Source: VRUE01 sp963796705
GTDB taxonomy: Bacteria; Actinomycetota; Thermoleophilia; Solirubrobacterales; 70-9
Direction: 5' to 3'
Assembly (NCBI GenBank): GCA_963796705.1
Contig: CAWCMK010000001.1
Span: 1-64,000, forward strand
Length of the DNA stretch: 64,000 nt
The translations under genes were made by a program, and so were the position numbers. Shown here in pieces: positions 51,727 through 62,000 of this stretch. The notes under the pieces are model-generated. The model saw only the letters and a list, made by a program, of their open reading frames with translations. It did not search any database and was not told the DNA's origin. Position 1 is the stretch's first letter. Each line of letters opens with the position of its first letter.

Positions 51727-52647
51727 GTGGCAGTCGAGACCCTGACCGAGCAGAAATCGCTTCTGGCCGAGCTTGCCCCGGGCAAACGAGCACGCCTGCA
51801 CCGCCTGCTTTATGAGTTCGGGCCAGGCAACGGCACCCTGATGCTGTTGCCGATCGACCAGGGCATCGAGCACGGACCGCGGGACTTCTTCCCCAACCCC
51901 GCCTCGAAGGACCCCGACTACCAATTCCGGCTCGCCGTCGAGGCCGGCTACTCGGCGCTCGCCTGTCAGATCGGCATGGCGAGCAAGTACTACCCGGATT
52001 ACGCGGGCAAGGTGCCCCTGATCCTCAAGGTCAACGGCAAGACCGACATCCCCTCCTCCGCCAAGGCGCTCTCGACCTGCAATGCAGGCGTCGAGGATGC
52101 GGTGCGGCTCGGCGCCGACGCGGTCGGTTACACGCTGTACGTCGGCTCGCCGCGCCAAGACGAGGACCTGGCGCAGCTGCGCCAGGTCCGCCAGGACTGC
52201 GATCGCTACGGGATGCCGTTGATCGTCTGGTCCTACCCGCGCGGCGAAGCGATCGAGGCCAAGGGCGGCCCGACCTCCTTCTACGCGATCGACTACGCCG
52301 CGCGGATGGCGATGGAGATGGGCGCCGACGTGGTCAAGCTCAACATGCCGAAGATCGAACCCGAGAAGGACAGAGAGGCGCCTGCCCCCTACAACGAGCT
52401 GGAGATCAGCGAGGCGGAGGCGATCCGCCACTGCGTCGAATCGGCCGGTCGCGCCCTGGTCGTCCTCTCTGGGGGTTCGAGGGTCGATGACGAGACCGTG
52501 CTGAACCACACCCGCGAGATCATGGAGGGGGGCGGCTCGGGAGTGATCTTCGGGCGCAACGTCTGGCAGCGGGAGTGGAGCGAGGCGCTGGAGATCATTG
52601 CTCAGATCAAGGAAACGCTCCTCTCCAGCGTCCGCAGGGCCCCCTAG
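51727..52647 (+). CDS. Class I fructose-bisphosphate aldolase (DhnA/FbaB type)
   Basis: Glycolytic/gluconeogenic aldolase of the archaeal-type class I family, 306 residues from GTG 51727 behind GAGGAG. Motifs: LMLLPIDQGIEHGPRDFF, KVPLILKVNGKTDIPSS, GADAVGYTLYVGS, GMPLIVWSYPRGEAIE, GADVVKLNMPKIE (Schiff-base Lys in VVKLN) and VLSGGSRVDDE (phosphate loop). Together with the enolase at 56341-57630 it belongs to the central carbon block to the right of the element. Confidence 0.92.
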   Translation: MAVETLTEQKSLLAELAPGKRARLHRLLYEFGPGNGTLMLLPIDQGIEHGPRDFFPNPASKDPDYQFRLAVEAGYSALACQIGMASKYYPDYAGKVPLILKVNGKTDIPSSAKALSTCNAGVEDAVRLGADAVGYTLYVGSPRQDEDLAQLRQVRQDCDRYGMPLIVWSYPRGEAIEAKGGPTSFYAIDYAARMAMEMGADVVKLNMPKIEPEKDREAPAPYNELEISEAEAIRHCVESAGRALVVLSGGSRVDDETVLNHTREIMEGGGSGVIFGRNVWQREWSEALEIIAQIKETLLSSVRRAP

Positions 52648-52812
52648 TCGGGGGCCGGGTGCCGCCCCTCCCGACCCGGGGCGTGGCGAGTAACGATCAG
52701 GAGCTGATCTTGGGGTGGGTCTGCGCGAGCGAGGTGTCGCCTCTGGAAACTCGGCTCTGCAAGGTCCCTTGCGCCTTTGCTACGGTCCCCGGCGGCCCCA
52801 GGGGCCACTTCC

Positions 52813-53052
52813 ATGAGAATGCGACAGAGCATCTCCCAGTTCGAGTCGGCCTTCGAACAGGAGACATCCCTCGAGCGACGACGGCGTGAGCAGCTCCGCC
52901 GCCGCGCGGCGAATCGCTCGCGCGCCCGCCGCATTCAGCGAACCGAGCAGCAGGGCAGGGTGCGTTTCAGCGTGCTCGCGGTCTCTCTGACGATGACCGT
53001 CATCGTCGTCGTCGTGGCGATGTTCGAGGCGCTCGCCTTCCTGATGTCCTAG
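52813..53052 (+). CDS. Small single-helix membrane protein
   Basis: A 79-residue protein from ATG 52813. A long basic helical N-terminus (QFESAFEQETSLERRRREQL, RRRAANRSRARRIQR) is followed by one hydrophobic helix FSVLAVSLTMTVIVVVVAMF near the C-terminus. Topology: cytoplasmic basic part, C-terminal anchor. Not recognised; the gene is 170 bases after the aldolase. Confidence 0.6.
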   Translation: MRMRQSISQFESAFEQETSLERRRREQLRRRAANRSRARRIQRTEQQGRVRFSVLAVSLTMTVIVVVVAMFEALAFLMS

Positions 53053-53097
53053 GGGGACGTGCGGCTGATCCCTTCGGTTGAATAGACTCGCGCGCCG

Positions 53098-53682
53098 ATG
53101 GCCCGAAGGTCACTGAAGCCACAGCTCAACCAGATCCGCGCCTGGGTGCGCCAAGGCCGCACCGATGCTTGGATCGCCCACCAGCTCGAAGTCAGCACCT
53201 CCGAGCTCCGCGAGTTCCGCAAACAGCATGGATTCACCCCCGACGAGGAGGCCGGCTCGCAGGAGCTCGACCTGCGCGACGAGATCGAGGCGGAGATTGA
53301 GGCGGCGACCGCCAGGGAGGAGGAGGAGGAGGAGGAGGAGGAGGAGGAGGAGGTCCCGAAAGAGGACTCCGAGGAGCCCGAGGGCAACGAGCAGCAGACC
53401 GACGAGGGCGAGGAGGCCCCGGAGGGCGAGGAACGGGCCAAACCGCGCCGACGCAGGCGCGGGCGCCGGGGTGGCCGCGGTCGACGCAAGGAGCTTGAGG
53501 CGACCTTCGATCACGGCGAGACCGATGGCTACGGCCTTTGGCTGGATCCCTCGGTCAAGGAGAACCCGATATACACCGAGCACTGGGCCGACCAGCGCGA
53601 TGTCACGGTGAGGATCGACCCCGACCAGATCGTGATCCGGCGGGCCGCCGCTGAGCCCGGCGACGCCGAGGACGAAGATTAG
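53098..53682 (+). CDS. HTH protein with poly-Glu and RG-rich segments
   Basis: A 194-residue protein. N-terminal helix-turn-helix-like region (LNQIRAWVRQGRTDAWIAHQ, LEVSTSELREFRKQHGFTPD), then an acidic tract of twelve Glu (from a GAG repeat near 53322-53353), a basic RRRRRGRRGGRGRR patch and a C-terminal GYGLWLDPSVKENPIYTEHW. Possibly a nucleoid- or RNA-binding protein. Similar proteins seem typical of Thermoleophilia (recollection). Confidence 0.65.
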   Translation: MARRSLKPQLNQIRAWVRQGRTDAWIAHQLEVSTSELREFRKQHGFTPDEEAGSQELDLRDEIEAEIEAATAREEEEEEEEEEEEVPKEDSEEPEGNEQQTDEGEEAPEGEERAKPRRRRRGRRGGRGRRKELEATFDHGETDGYGLWLDPSVKENPIYTEHWADQRDVTVRIDPDQIVIRRAAAEPGDAEDED

Positions 53683-55929
53683 CTAGGAGCCCGGTTGCTG
53701 GGGCACGCGCCGCAGCGGTGCGTTCCGCGGGGCACGGCAAGCGGCAGGGTTTAGCCGGCCCTCGATGCGCCAGACCGTCACCGCTCCGCTGCGCAGCAGC
53801 GGTCGCACCGCGGCCTCGCCGCGCAGCCAGCCTGCCTCGGGGGAGGTGATCGGGCGCCCGGGGTCGATGAAGTCAAGGAACGGGGAGGTGATCAGATAGT
53901 CGAGGTCGGCAGCGTTGACCGCGGCACGGAATGCGCCGCATTCAGGGATCGCGTTGAATGCGCCGTGGGGACCTTCTTCGCCCAGGTAGACAAGGTGGTT
54001 GGAGAGGTCGACGCCGTAGAGCCCGTACTCAAGAAAGCCGGCGGTCGTGCCGGCGAGACCGATTCGGGCCCCTTCGATGCCGCGCGCCCAGCGGTAGGCG
54101 GAGTCGAGGTGCATGCCGGGTATCCGGGCTTCGGCCGGACCCTCATTGCTAAACCGGCTCTGCAGATATTCCCGCTCAACCGGGTAGCCGATCACGACGA
54201 CGGCGATCACCAAAACGGCGAAGCCGGCCGTGACCGCGAGAGCGGAGGCTCCGCGCCTGCGCAGGACCAGCAAGACGGCCGGGGCCAGGACGAGCAGCGT
54301 TGCGAGGACCACCGCGAACAGGCGCGAGGGATCGCGCAGGACCGCGTCTGAGCGGTCCGTCAGGACCAGCACGAGGAGCAGCGCCCCCAGCAGGGCCCAC
54401 TGCCGGCGACGGTCATCAAGCACCCTGGGTAGCGGCAGCAGCGCCAGCGCGACGAGCATCGCCGGCAGCACGTAACGGAGATTGATCGCGAAGCCGGTCG
54501 GCGCCCCCTCGGCCCCGGCGGCGCTGAGCGGGGTGAAGATGTAGGCGATCATCCCGAACAGGGCTACCGCGCCGAGCCAGCGGACGATCCGATCGCGACC
54601 AGCGAGGAGCGCCAGGATCGCGCCGAGCAGGGCACCGCCAAGGACCAACGGCCAGAGCGCTCCGAACTGGTCATGCATGCCGGGGAAGAAGTAGTGGCGC
54701 CAAACGCCCGTGTCTGTCGCGTAATGCGCGATGCTGAAGTCCGGGCGCGCCCCCTGCACCCGCACGGGATGCGGCAGGGTGATCGGCCCGACGTGGGCGA
54801 CCTCGGGGACCGGGTTTCCGGCGACGATCAGGTTGCGCAGGTACCAGAAACCGCCTCCGGCCAGGGCGGCCAGGAACCAGCATCCGGCGACGGCGCGGCG
54901 ACGCCCGCTGGGAGCGAGCGCGATGACCGCGATGCTGAGCGCCGCGGCAATCGCCAGCACCGTGAACTTTGTACCAGCCGCGAGCCCGACGGCGAGCCCG
55001 GCGGCCGCGATGGGCCACCCCGGTGCGAGCGATGCCCGAGCGCCATCGCCCCGCTCCCTCGCGCCCAGCGCCCAGGCGTTGACGAGGATCGCAACCGAGG
55101 CCAGCAGCAGTGCCGCGGTCGCCACGTCGTTCTTCGCCGCGCCGGGCTCGCGGACGACGAGGGTGTGGCTCTCGAGCAGGATTGCGACCGCGGCGACGCT
55201 GAGATGACCGCGGCCGTAAGGACGCCCGACGCACCATGCGGCCAGGAAGGCGAGCCCCAGCCAGCCGAGATTCAGAAACAGGGAGAGCGTGTCGCGGTGG
55301 ATGACGAGGATTCCGACGGCGTGCAGCAGTTCGGAGTTCTGCGGGTAAAACCAGTTGGTGAAGACCGTCTCGTCGTGGTGCAGGCCGAGGACGGAGTGAC
55401 TCTGGGCGATATCCGTCGCGAAGGGCATGTGGTACCAGAGCGAGTCGAAGTTGAAGATGCCGCGGCCGAGAGCATCCTCGAGCGTCAGCCCCCAGTGAGC
55501 GACGACCAGGGCGACTATCCCGACGGCGAGGAGAACAGGTAAGCCGCGATCGCCGGCAGACCCCGGCGCCGTCTTCGTTCCTCCGTCCCCCTCGCTCTGT
55601 CGCTCCTCGGAATGAACCGCAGAGTCCGCCCCCACCGGGCTCCCGCGCAAATCGCCCGAGGGCGAGGCCTCTGTTCGCCAGGCGAGCACCCCGGCAAGCA
55701 GGAAGCTCGCGGTAAGCAAGGTCCAGGCGTACAGAAGGCTCAGGCTGCCGAGGAGCTCGGCCAGCCAGACGAGGAGGGCTATTGCCCCGACGACCTCGAC
55801 CAGGCGTGCCGGGGCACCCTCCCAGGCGGGCATCAGAAGCATCCGCAGGCGCCGGGCGCTGAAGCCGAGCGAGGAGACCAGCGCAATCAGAACCACGGCG
55901 CCGAGCACGTAGCTGCCGGCGCTAACCAC
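53683..55929 (-). CDS. Polytopic membrane glycosyltransferase-like protein (GT-C type)
   Basis: A 748-residue protein with many hydrophobic helices from GTG 55929. The first large loop contains FNFDSLWYHMPFATDIAQSH, resembling the acidic loop of GT-C glycosyltransferases (PMT/ArnT type) that use polyprenyl-phosphate sugars, and later FTNWFYPQNSELLHAVG and GLAAGTKFTVLAIAAALSIA. A C-terminal soluble part of ~150 residues (YLQSRFSNEGPAEARIPGMH ...) faces outside. Likely a cell-envelope sugar transferase; acceptor unknown. Confidence 0.7.
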   Translation of the reverse strand: MVSAGSYVLGAVVLIALVSSLGFSARRLRMLLMPAWEGAPARLVEVVGAIALLVWLAELLGSLSLLYAWTLLTASFLLAGVLAWRTEASPSGDLRGSPVGADSAVHSEERQSEGDGGTKTAPGSAGDRGLPVLLAVGIVALVVAHWGLTLEDALGRGIFNFDSLWYHMPFATDIAQSHSVLGLHHDETVFTNWFYPQNSELLHAVGILVIHRDTLSLFLNLGWLGLAFLAAWCVGRPYGRGHLSVAAVAILLESHTLVVREPGAAKNDVATAALLLASVAILVNAWALGARERGDGARASLAPGWPIAAAGLAVGLAAGTKFTVLAIAAALSIAVIALAPSGRRRAVAGCWFLAALAGGGFWYLRNLIVAGNPVPEVAHVGPITLPHPVRVQGARPDFSIAHYATDTGVWRHYFFPGMHDQFGALWPLVLGGALLGAILALLAGRDRIVRWLGAVALFGMIAYIFTPLSAAGAEGAPTGFAINLRYVLPAMLVALALLPLPRVLDDRRRQWALLGALLLVLVLTDRSDAVLRDPSRLFAVVLATLLVLAPAVLLVLRRRGASALAVTAGFAVLVIAVVVIGYPVEREYLQSRFSNEGPAEARIPGMHLDSAYRWARGIEGARIGLAGTTAGFLEYGLYGVDLSNHLVYLGEEGPHGAFNAIPECGAFRAAVNAADLDYLITSPFLDFIDPGRPITSPEAGWLRGEAAVRPLLRSGAVTVWRIEGRLNPAACRAPRNAPLRRVPQQPGS

Positions 55930-55950
55930 CCCGCACCATCCCCTGCCCGT

Positions 55951-56280
55951 CTAGCCGGGCAGCCCGCGGACGACGATCGGCGTGTCCCCTGAGCCGACGA
56001 GGCCCTGACTGCGCGCCTTTTCGTCGAGCACGACCGGATCTTCGGAATGCTGCACCTGCCAGTGCAGGTGCTTGTTTTCCTTCAGGGCTTCGTGAAAGTG
56101 CGCCCTCGTGGCGGTCGTCGCCGTATACGTCTTGACGAATTCGATCGCCGGGTTGAGGTAGGAGTAGAGCACCGCCGCGAGCACCAGGGTCAGGGCGACC
56201 CTCCCGACGCGATCCCAGTTGACGCGGCTGGCGCCGCGGCGGGCGGCGGGACGTCTTCTCGCTGCGGGCCGGCGTGCCAC
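55951..56280 (-). CDS. FtsB/DivIC-family septum protein
   Basis: A 109-residue bitopic protein: basic cytoplasmic N-terminus (MARRPAARRRPAARRGAS), one transmembrane helix (RVALTLVLAAVLYSYL), then a coiled-coil and a C-terminal EDPVVLDEKARSQGLVGSGD motif typical of DivIC/FtsB. GTG 56280. It follows enolase on the same strand, the common eno-ftsB order. Part of the divisome with FtsL/FtsQ. Confidence 0.85.
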   Translation of the reverse strand: MARRPAARRRPAARRGASRVNWDRVGRVALTLVLAAVLYSYLNPAIEFVKTYTATTATRAHFHEALKENKHLHWQVQHSEDPVVLDEKARSQGLVGSGDTPIVVRGLPG

Positions 56281-56340
56281 ACCGGACCCTTTGAGATCTC
56301 CCTCCGGATTCCTTCCCGGGCACGGGGACGACCAGACTGC

Positions 56341-57630
56341 TCAAGCGCGGGCGAATACCTGCTGGCCGGGAAACTCGGCCGCGTCTCCGAGCTCCTCCTC
56401 GATGCGAAGGAGCCGGTTGTACTTGGCGACCCGGTCCGAGCGCGACGGGGCACCGGTCTTGATCTGGCCTGCCCCGGTCCCCACCGCGAGATCGGCGATC
56501 GTCGTGTCCTCGGTCTCCCCCGAGCGGTGCGAAATGACGGTCGTGTACCCGGCGTCACGAGCCAGTCGGATCGCCGCCAGGGTCTCGCTCAGGGTCCCTA
56601 TCTGGTTGACCTTGATGAGGATCGAGTTGCCGACGCCGAGCTCGATTCCCCGGCGCAGGCGCTCCGGGTTGGTGACGAAGAGATCGTCGCCGACGAGCTG
56701 CGTCCGATCCCCGAGACGCTCGGTGAGCAACTTCCAGCCCTCCCAGTCCTCCTCATCCATGCCGTCCTCGATGGAGACGACGGGGTAGCGGTCACAGGTA
56801 TCGACCCAGTAGTCGGCCATCTCCTCCGGGCTCAGCGAGCGACCCTCGTGCCCCAGGACGTAGGAGCCTGCCTCAAAGACCTCGCTGGTCGCCGGGTCCA
56901 GAGCGATGGCGACATCGGTGCCAGCCACATAGCCCGCCGCGCTGACTCCCTCCAGAACGGCCTCAAGGGCCGCCTCATTCGAAGGCAGGTCGGGGGCGAA
57001 ACCGCCCTCATCACCGACGGCCGTCGCCAGGCCCCTGTCGGCCAGGCTCTTCTTCAGCGCATGAAAGACCTCTGCCCCCATCCGCAGGCACTCCGAGAAG
57101 CTCGGCGCCCCGGCCGGAACAATCATGAACTCCTGAAAATCGACCGAGTTATCGGCGTGGGCGCCGCCGTTTAGGACGTTCATCATCGGCACCGGCAGGA
57201 TCCGCGGCTCGCCGCCCCCGTAGAGCTCGGCCAGATAGAGATAGAGGGCCTGCCCGGAATCGACGGCCGCGGCCTTGGCCACCGCGAGAGAGACACCGAG
57301 GATCGCGTTCGCGCCTAGGCGCCCCTTGTTCGGAGTTCCGTCGAGCTCGATCATCGTCTGGTCGAGATCGCCCTGCTCGCTGGCCCGTGCGCCCTTCAGC
57401 GCCGCCGCTATCTCACCGTTCACGTTGGCGACCGCCCGCGAGACGCCCTTCCCTGCCCAGGCCTCGCCGCCATCGCGCAGCTCGACCGCCTCGAACTCGC
57501 CCGTCGAGGCGCCGGACGGGACGGCCGCGCGGCCCCTGACCCCCGACTCCAGGGCCACGTCAACCTCGACCGTCGGGTTGCCGCGCGAATCGACGATCTG
57601 GCGTGCGTGGATGGAGGCGATCGCGCTCAG
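56341..57630 (-). CDS. eno: Enolase (housekeeping copy)
   Basis: A 429-residue enolase in the classical mfd-ppiC-eno-ftsB context. Motifs: DSRGNPTVEVDV, PSGASTGEFEAVELRD, HADNSVDFQEFM, GDEGGFAPDL, SIEDGMDEEDW, LVGDDLFVTNP, ILIKVNQIGTLSET. No ATG, GTG or TTG is available at the expected N-terminus; the best start is CTG 57630-57628, overlapping the ppiC stop as CTGA and giving MSAIASIHARQIVDSRG. It differs from the riboswitch-E copy at several near-active-site positions, so the two are not recent duplicates. Confidence 0.95.
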   Translation of the reverse strand: MSAIASIHARQIVDSRGNPTVEVDVALESGVRGRAAVPSGASTGEFEAVELRDGGEAWAGKGVSRAVANVNGEIAAALKGARASEQGDLDQTMIELDGTPNKGRLGANAILGVSLAVAKAAAVDSGQALYLYLAELYGGGEPRILPVPMMNVLNGGAHADNSVDFQEFMIVPAGAPSFSECLRMGAEVFHALKKSLADRGLATAVGDEGGFAPDLPSNEAALEAVLEGVSAAGYVAGTDVAIALDPATSEVFEAGSYVLGHEGRSLSPEEMADYWVDTCDRYPVVSIEDGMDEEDWEGWKLLTERLGDRTQLVGDDLFVTNPERLRRGIELGVGNSILIKVNQIGTLSETLAAIRLARDAGYTTVISHRSGETEDTTIADLAVGTGAGQIKTGAPSRSDRVAKYNRLLRIEEELGDAAEFPGQQVFARA

Positions 57631-59081
57631 GGTGACGCCGGCACTCCGGATGGGATCACGCCACCGAGGCCCGGAGACGCCGCGGGCGCTTCGAGGCCCG
57701 GCGGATACGGTCTCTGGGCCAGCTGGGTGCCCTTCGGGGCGACGATCGTGATCGTCCCCGGCAACGCCGGTTTGAGTTGCAAGATCGGCGCCGGGCAGCC
57801 TTCGGTTTCAGGTGTCGCGGCTTCCTTTTCGGCTTTCGACTCTTCTTCACCGCGGCAGGAGGGCCTCGCTTCTTCGTTTTTCGGAGTGCCGTTGAAGTTC
57901 GAGCAGCTTTTTTCGATCGTGAAACCCGAGGCGCAGAAGGTTCGGGCCCGCCACTTGCTGCGGAAGCCTTCCACGTATTCAGTGAAGATCTGTTCTTTAC
58001 TTTTCTGTTCGAGTTCGGTTTTGATTTCCGCTTCCGCTTCGCCGAGCGGGCGGACTTTTTCGGGCGTGACTTTTTCAACCTCGAAGACGACGTCGCCCAG
58101 CGTGTACTTGTAGGGGCCCTCGACCTTGCCCTTCGGGGCGCTGAACATCGCTTCGCCAACCGGTCCGGCGTACTGTTCTTCGGTGACGCCCGGCTGCAGA
58201 CCCCCGGTGGATGCCGTGGTCGACGATTCTGCGTACTTCTTGATCACCGCTTTCCAGCTCTTTTCCGAATCGTCTTTTTCCAGCGCCGCCTTGCCTTCTT
58301 CGACCTTCTTTTTGTCTTTGTTCATCAGGGTGCGGACATCACGCGTTTCGGGCTGCGTGAAGCGCGTCCCCTTCTCGGCTTCGTAGGCGTCGCTGATTTC
58401 GCTGCCGGAGGGTTTGGCGGCGGCCGCTTCTTCTTCGAGCGGTTTGGCGAGCTTTTGGCTGATCACCCCGACGGTCAGTTTTTCGCGGACGTCCTGCTGG
58501 GTGTAGCCGGACGTTTTCAGATATTCGTCAAATTTTTTCGGGCTGTCTTCGAAGCTTTTCTTGATCACTTTCTTTTCTTCTGCTTCGATTTCCTTGGCGG
58601 TGATCGTGATCCCTGCTTCCGCCCCCAGCCCCTGCAGCCAGACGCTTTCGATCAGCGTCGAGATCGCTCCTTCGCGCAACGCTTCGTACTGTTCTTCACC
58701 GGGTTTCGGGACTTTTTTCAGGCCCGAGCCGGCGGCCAGCTGTTTGAGGGCGCACTCGAACTCGGCTTCGGTGACGACGCTGAGGTTCTGTTCGACGAGC
58801 TTGCCGTTGCAGTCATTGAACTTCTTCCCTTCATAGGGCGCCTGTGCGGCGGAGGGAACTTCTTCGATCTTGGCGATCGCCCCCGAGGGAACGCTGGGCT
58901 GGCCGATGCCCACCGCGATCGCGACAATCACGAAGAGCAGGACGAAGACGGTGCCGAAGATCAGACCCGCCAGCCTCTGGACCTCCTCGCGCCCAGGGGC
59001 ACGCCGTCCCGCGCCCCCACCCTTGCCGGCTTTTGATCCACCCTGGCCGGTCGTGGGCCTCTTTCGTTTGCTCGGACTCAC
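57627..59081 (-). CDS. SurA/PpiC-like peptidyl-prolyl isomerase, membrane anchored
   Basis: A 484-residue protein with a cytoplasmic basic N-terminus, one transmembrane helix (LIFGTVFVLLFVIVAIAVGI, residues ~40-60), SurA-type N-terminal helices (TEAEFECALKQLAAGSGLKK) and a parvulin domain (TQPETRDVRTLMNKDKKKVE ... GLQPGVTEEQYAGPVGEAMF ... KYTLGDVVFEVEKVTPEKVR). Acts outside the membrane on secreted proteins. GTG 59081 overlaps the mfd stop (GTGA). Codon use is distinctly richer in AAA and GAA than its neighbours. Confidence 0.85.
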   Translation of the reverse strand: MSPSKRKRPTTGQGGSKAGKGGGAGRRAPGREEVQRLAGLIFGTVFVLLFVIVAIAVGIGQPSVPSGAIAKIEEVPSAAQAPYEGKKFNDCNGKLVEQNLSVVTEAEFECALKQLAAGSGLKKVPKPGEEQYEALREGAISTLIESVWLQGLGAEAGITITAKEIEAEEKKVIKKSFEDSPKKFDEYLKTSGYTQQDVREKLTVGVISQKLAKPLEEEAAAAKPSGSEISDAYEAEKGTRFTQPETRDVRTLMNKDKKKVEEGKAALEKDDSEKSWKAVIKKYAESSTTASTGGLQPGVTEEQYAGPVGEAMFSAPKGKVEGPYKYTLGDVVFEVEKVTPEKVRPLGEAEAEIKTELEQKSKEQIFTEYVEGFRSKWRARTFCASGFTIEKSCSNFNGTPKNEEARPSCRGEEESKAEKEAATPETEGCPAPILQLKPALPGTITIVAPKGTQLAQRPYPPGLEAPAASPGLGGVIPSGVPASP

Positions 59082-62000
59082 GAGGCGGGGAGCATATCCG
59101 CTTCCGCGGTCTCGGTACCAGTGGCCTCGCGCAGACCTTTAGCCATCGTTAAGACTGCGGCCAGGCGCTCGCCCGGATCCTCCGGCACGCGTAGCGACGC
59201 CGTCTTCTCGCGCCACTCGTAGAGGGCACCCTCGACCTGCTCCACGAGGACACCCGCCTCAGCGGAACCGAGCTCGACACCCGAAACGCTCAGCCGGCCA
59301 CCGCGCAGCTCAACGTTGCGGGCACCGGCAAGCCCCAATTCGATTCGTGCCCGCTGCAGCGCGAGCAGGTTCTCGACCTCTGAGGGGGGCGGACCGAAGC
59401 GGTCCCCGAGCTCGTCGCGGATCGCCCGCAGCTCGCCCGGCGCCCGTGCGCCGGCGATGCGGCGGTGGACATCGATCTTCGCCGCCTCGAAGGGGATGTA
59501 GGCAGCCGGCAGGAAGGCGTCGACCGGCACGTCTAGCCGCACCGGCTCGGGCGCCTCCCCGGCCTCGCCCTCCGAGGAGCCGGCCGCCTCGGCCACGGCC
59601 TCGTCGATCATCTGGCAGTAGAGCTCGAAACCGACAGCCGCGACGTGCCCGGACTGCTCCTCGCCGAGCAGGTCGCCGGCCCCGCGGATATCAAGGTCGC
59701 GCATCGCAATCTTGAAGCCGGAACCGAGCTCAGTGTGGTCAGCGAGCGTTGAGAGCCGCGCCGCGGCCTCCTCGGTGAGCGTCTCGGCTGAGGGATAGAG
59801 CAAATAGGCGAAGGCGCGCTCACTTGAACGCCCCACCCGACCACGGATCTGGTAGGCCTGGGAGAGCCCCAGTTGGTCGGCGCGCTCGACGATCAGCGTG
59901 TTGGCGGAGGGGATGTCCAGCCCGGACTCGATGATTGTCGTCGTCACCAGGCAATCGGCCCCGCCACGCAGAAAGTCGAGCATCGTCTCCTCGAGCAGAG
60001 CCTCATCCATCTGCCCGTGCGCTTCGGCAAATCGGGCGCCGGGGACGATCGCCCGCAGGCGCTCGGTGACCTCGGGCAGGGACTCGATCCGGTTGTGAAG
60101 GAAGAACGCTTGGCCGCCGCGCTCGACCTCACGCTGGATCGCGTGGCGGACAAGGTCCTCCTCATAGGGGCCAACGTAGGTGCGAACCGGACGCCGACCC
60201 TCGGGCGGCGTCTCGATAACCGAGATGTCGCGCAGACCCGCGAGACTCATCTGCAAGGTGCGTGGAATCGGCGTCGCCGAGAGCGAGAGAACGTCGACCT
60301 TGAGCTTCAGCTGGCGCATCAGCTCCTTCTGCTTGACCCCGAAGCGCTGCTCCTCGTCGACGATCACCAGTCCGAGGTCAGAGGCGCGGACGTCACGCGA
60401 GAGCAGCCGGTGGGTACCGATCAGGATGTCGACCCGGCCCGCCTCAAACTCGGCGAGGATCGACTTCACCTCGGCCGGGCGGCGCAGTCGCGAGACTCCC
60501 TCGATTACGAACGGCAGATCAGCGAGCCGCTCCCCGAAGGTACCGAGGTGCTGCTGAGCGAGGATCGTCGTCGGCACCAGCATCATCACCTGTTTGCCGT
60601 CAGAGGCAGCCTTTACCGCGGCTCTCAGCGCCACCTCGGTCTTACCGAACCCGACGTCGCCGCAGACCAGCCGGTCCATCGGCTGCTCGGCCTCCATGTC
60701 GCCCTTGACGGCATCGATCGCCTCCACCTGGTCGGCGGTCTCGCGGTAAGCGAAGCTCGCCTCCAGGGCCATCACCCACTCGCCGTCGGCAGCGAAGGCG
60801 TGCCCCCGGCGGGTGCGACGCTCGGCGTAGAGGTTGAGCAGCTCCCCCGCCAGGGCGCCCGCGGCGCGCCTGGCCCGCGCCTTCATGTTCTGCCAGCGCC
60901 TGCCGCCGAGCGCCGAGAGCGTCGGAGGGCCGCCGGCGCCCACGTAGCGACTCAGCTTCGCAAGCTGATCGGTGGGGACGTAGACGCGATCCTCCCCCTT
61001 GTATTCGAGGTACAGGTAGTCGCGGGTGATGCCTCCGACCTCGCGGGTCTCAAAGCCGGCAAAGCGGGCGACGCCGTGGTCCTCGTGCACCACGTGGTCG
61101 CCGACCCGCAGGTCGCTGAAGGCGAGCCTGCCGCGGCCGGTGCCCGGCCCACGCCGCTCGGTTGCTCGGCGCCGGTGGACGAGGCGGCGGAAGGGGAAGA
61201 CGGCGAGCTTCAGCTCTGGGCTGACAAAGCCCTCGCGCAACCGCGCCTCGGCGAAGCTGAGCCCCGGCTCGGGGGAGAGCCCGGCGCCTTCCAGCAGCGC
61301 CGCATCGAGCCGGTCGAGCCCGTAGCGGGCTCGCTGCGCCTCGCCCAGGCTGTCGAAGGCGACGAGGACGCGATAGCCCGAGTTGACCAATTTCCGCAAC
61401 TCGCCCTCCGCCTCCTTGAGGCTGCGCGCCGGAGACTCGGCTCGCGAGGCGCGTAGGGCACCTTCATCGTCCTCACCCACCCCGGTCAGCGAGAGCACCG
61501 CACGGCGGGCAAGCGGAGCGGCGACGTCGACGTAGAGACGGCGGGCGTCGGCGCCCAACTGGGCGGCGGTCGCATCCTCCCAGTGGTCACGCAGCGCCGG
61601 CTCGACCTCCTCCGGTGCCGTGAGGATGACGGCGGCCTCCTCCGGGACGAGCTCGAGCGGCGCGCCGAAGTAATCAAGCGGCAGGACATCGGCCAGGCTG
61701 GGTGTCTCGCGGCCCTCCTCCTCGGCCTCCATGACCGCCAGCTCGGCGAGCTCGCGGTGCTCCACGTCGAGCTCGGCGGCCGGCGCCAACTCAACCTGCT
61801 TGGCCTCGCCGAGCGAGCGCTGGGTGAAGGTTGAAAACCAGCGCATCGACTCGATCTCATCGCCGAACAGCTCGATCCTTACGGACCGCTCCTCGGTCGC
61901 CGGAAAGACATCGAGGATGCCGCCCCGCACGGCGAACTGGCCTCGTTCCTCGACCTGCTCGACCCGTTCGTATCCGGCGCCCACGAGCTCGCGGGCCGCC

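Noticed and set aside
56050..56075. Hairpin GCACCTG...CAGGTGC followed by TTGTTTT as a terminator
   Set aside because: It lies inside the FtsB coding sequence and encodes conserved residues; no transcript is expected to end there.
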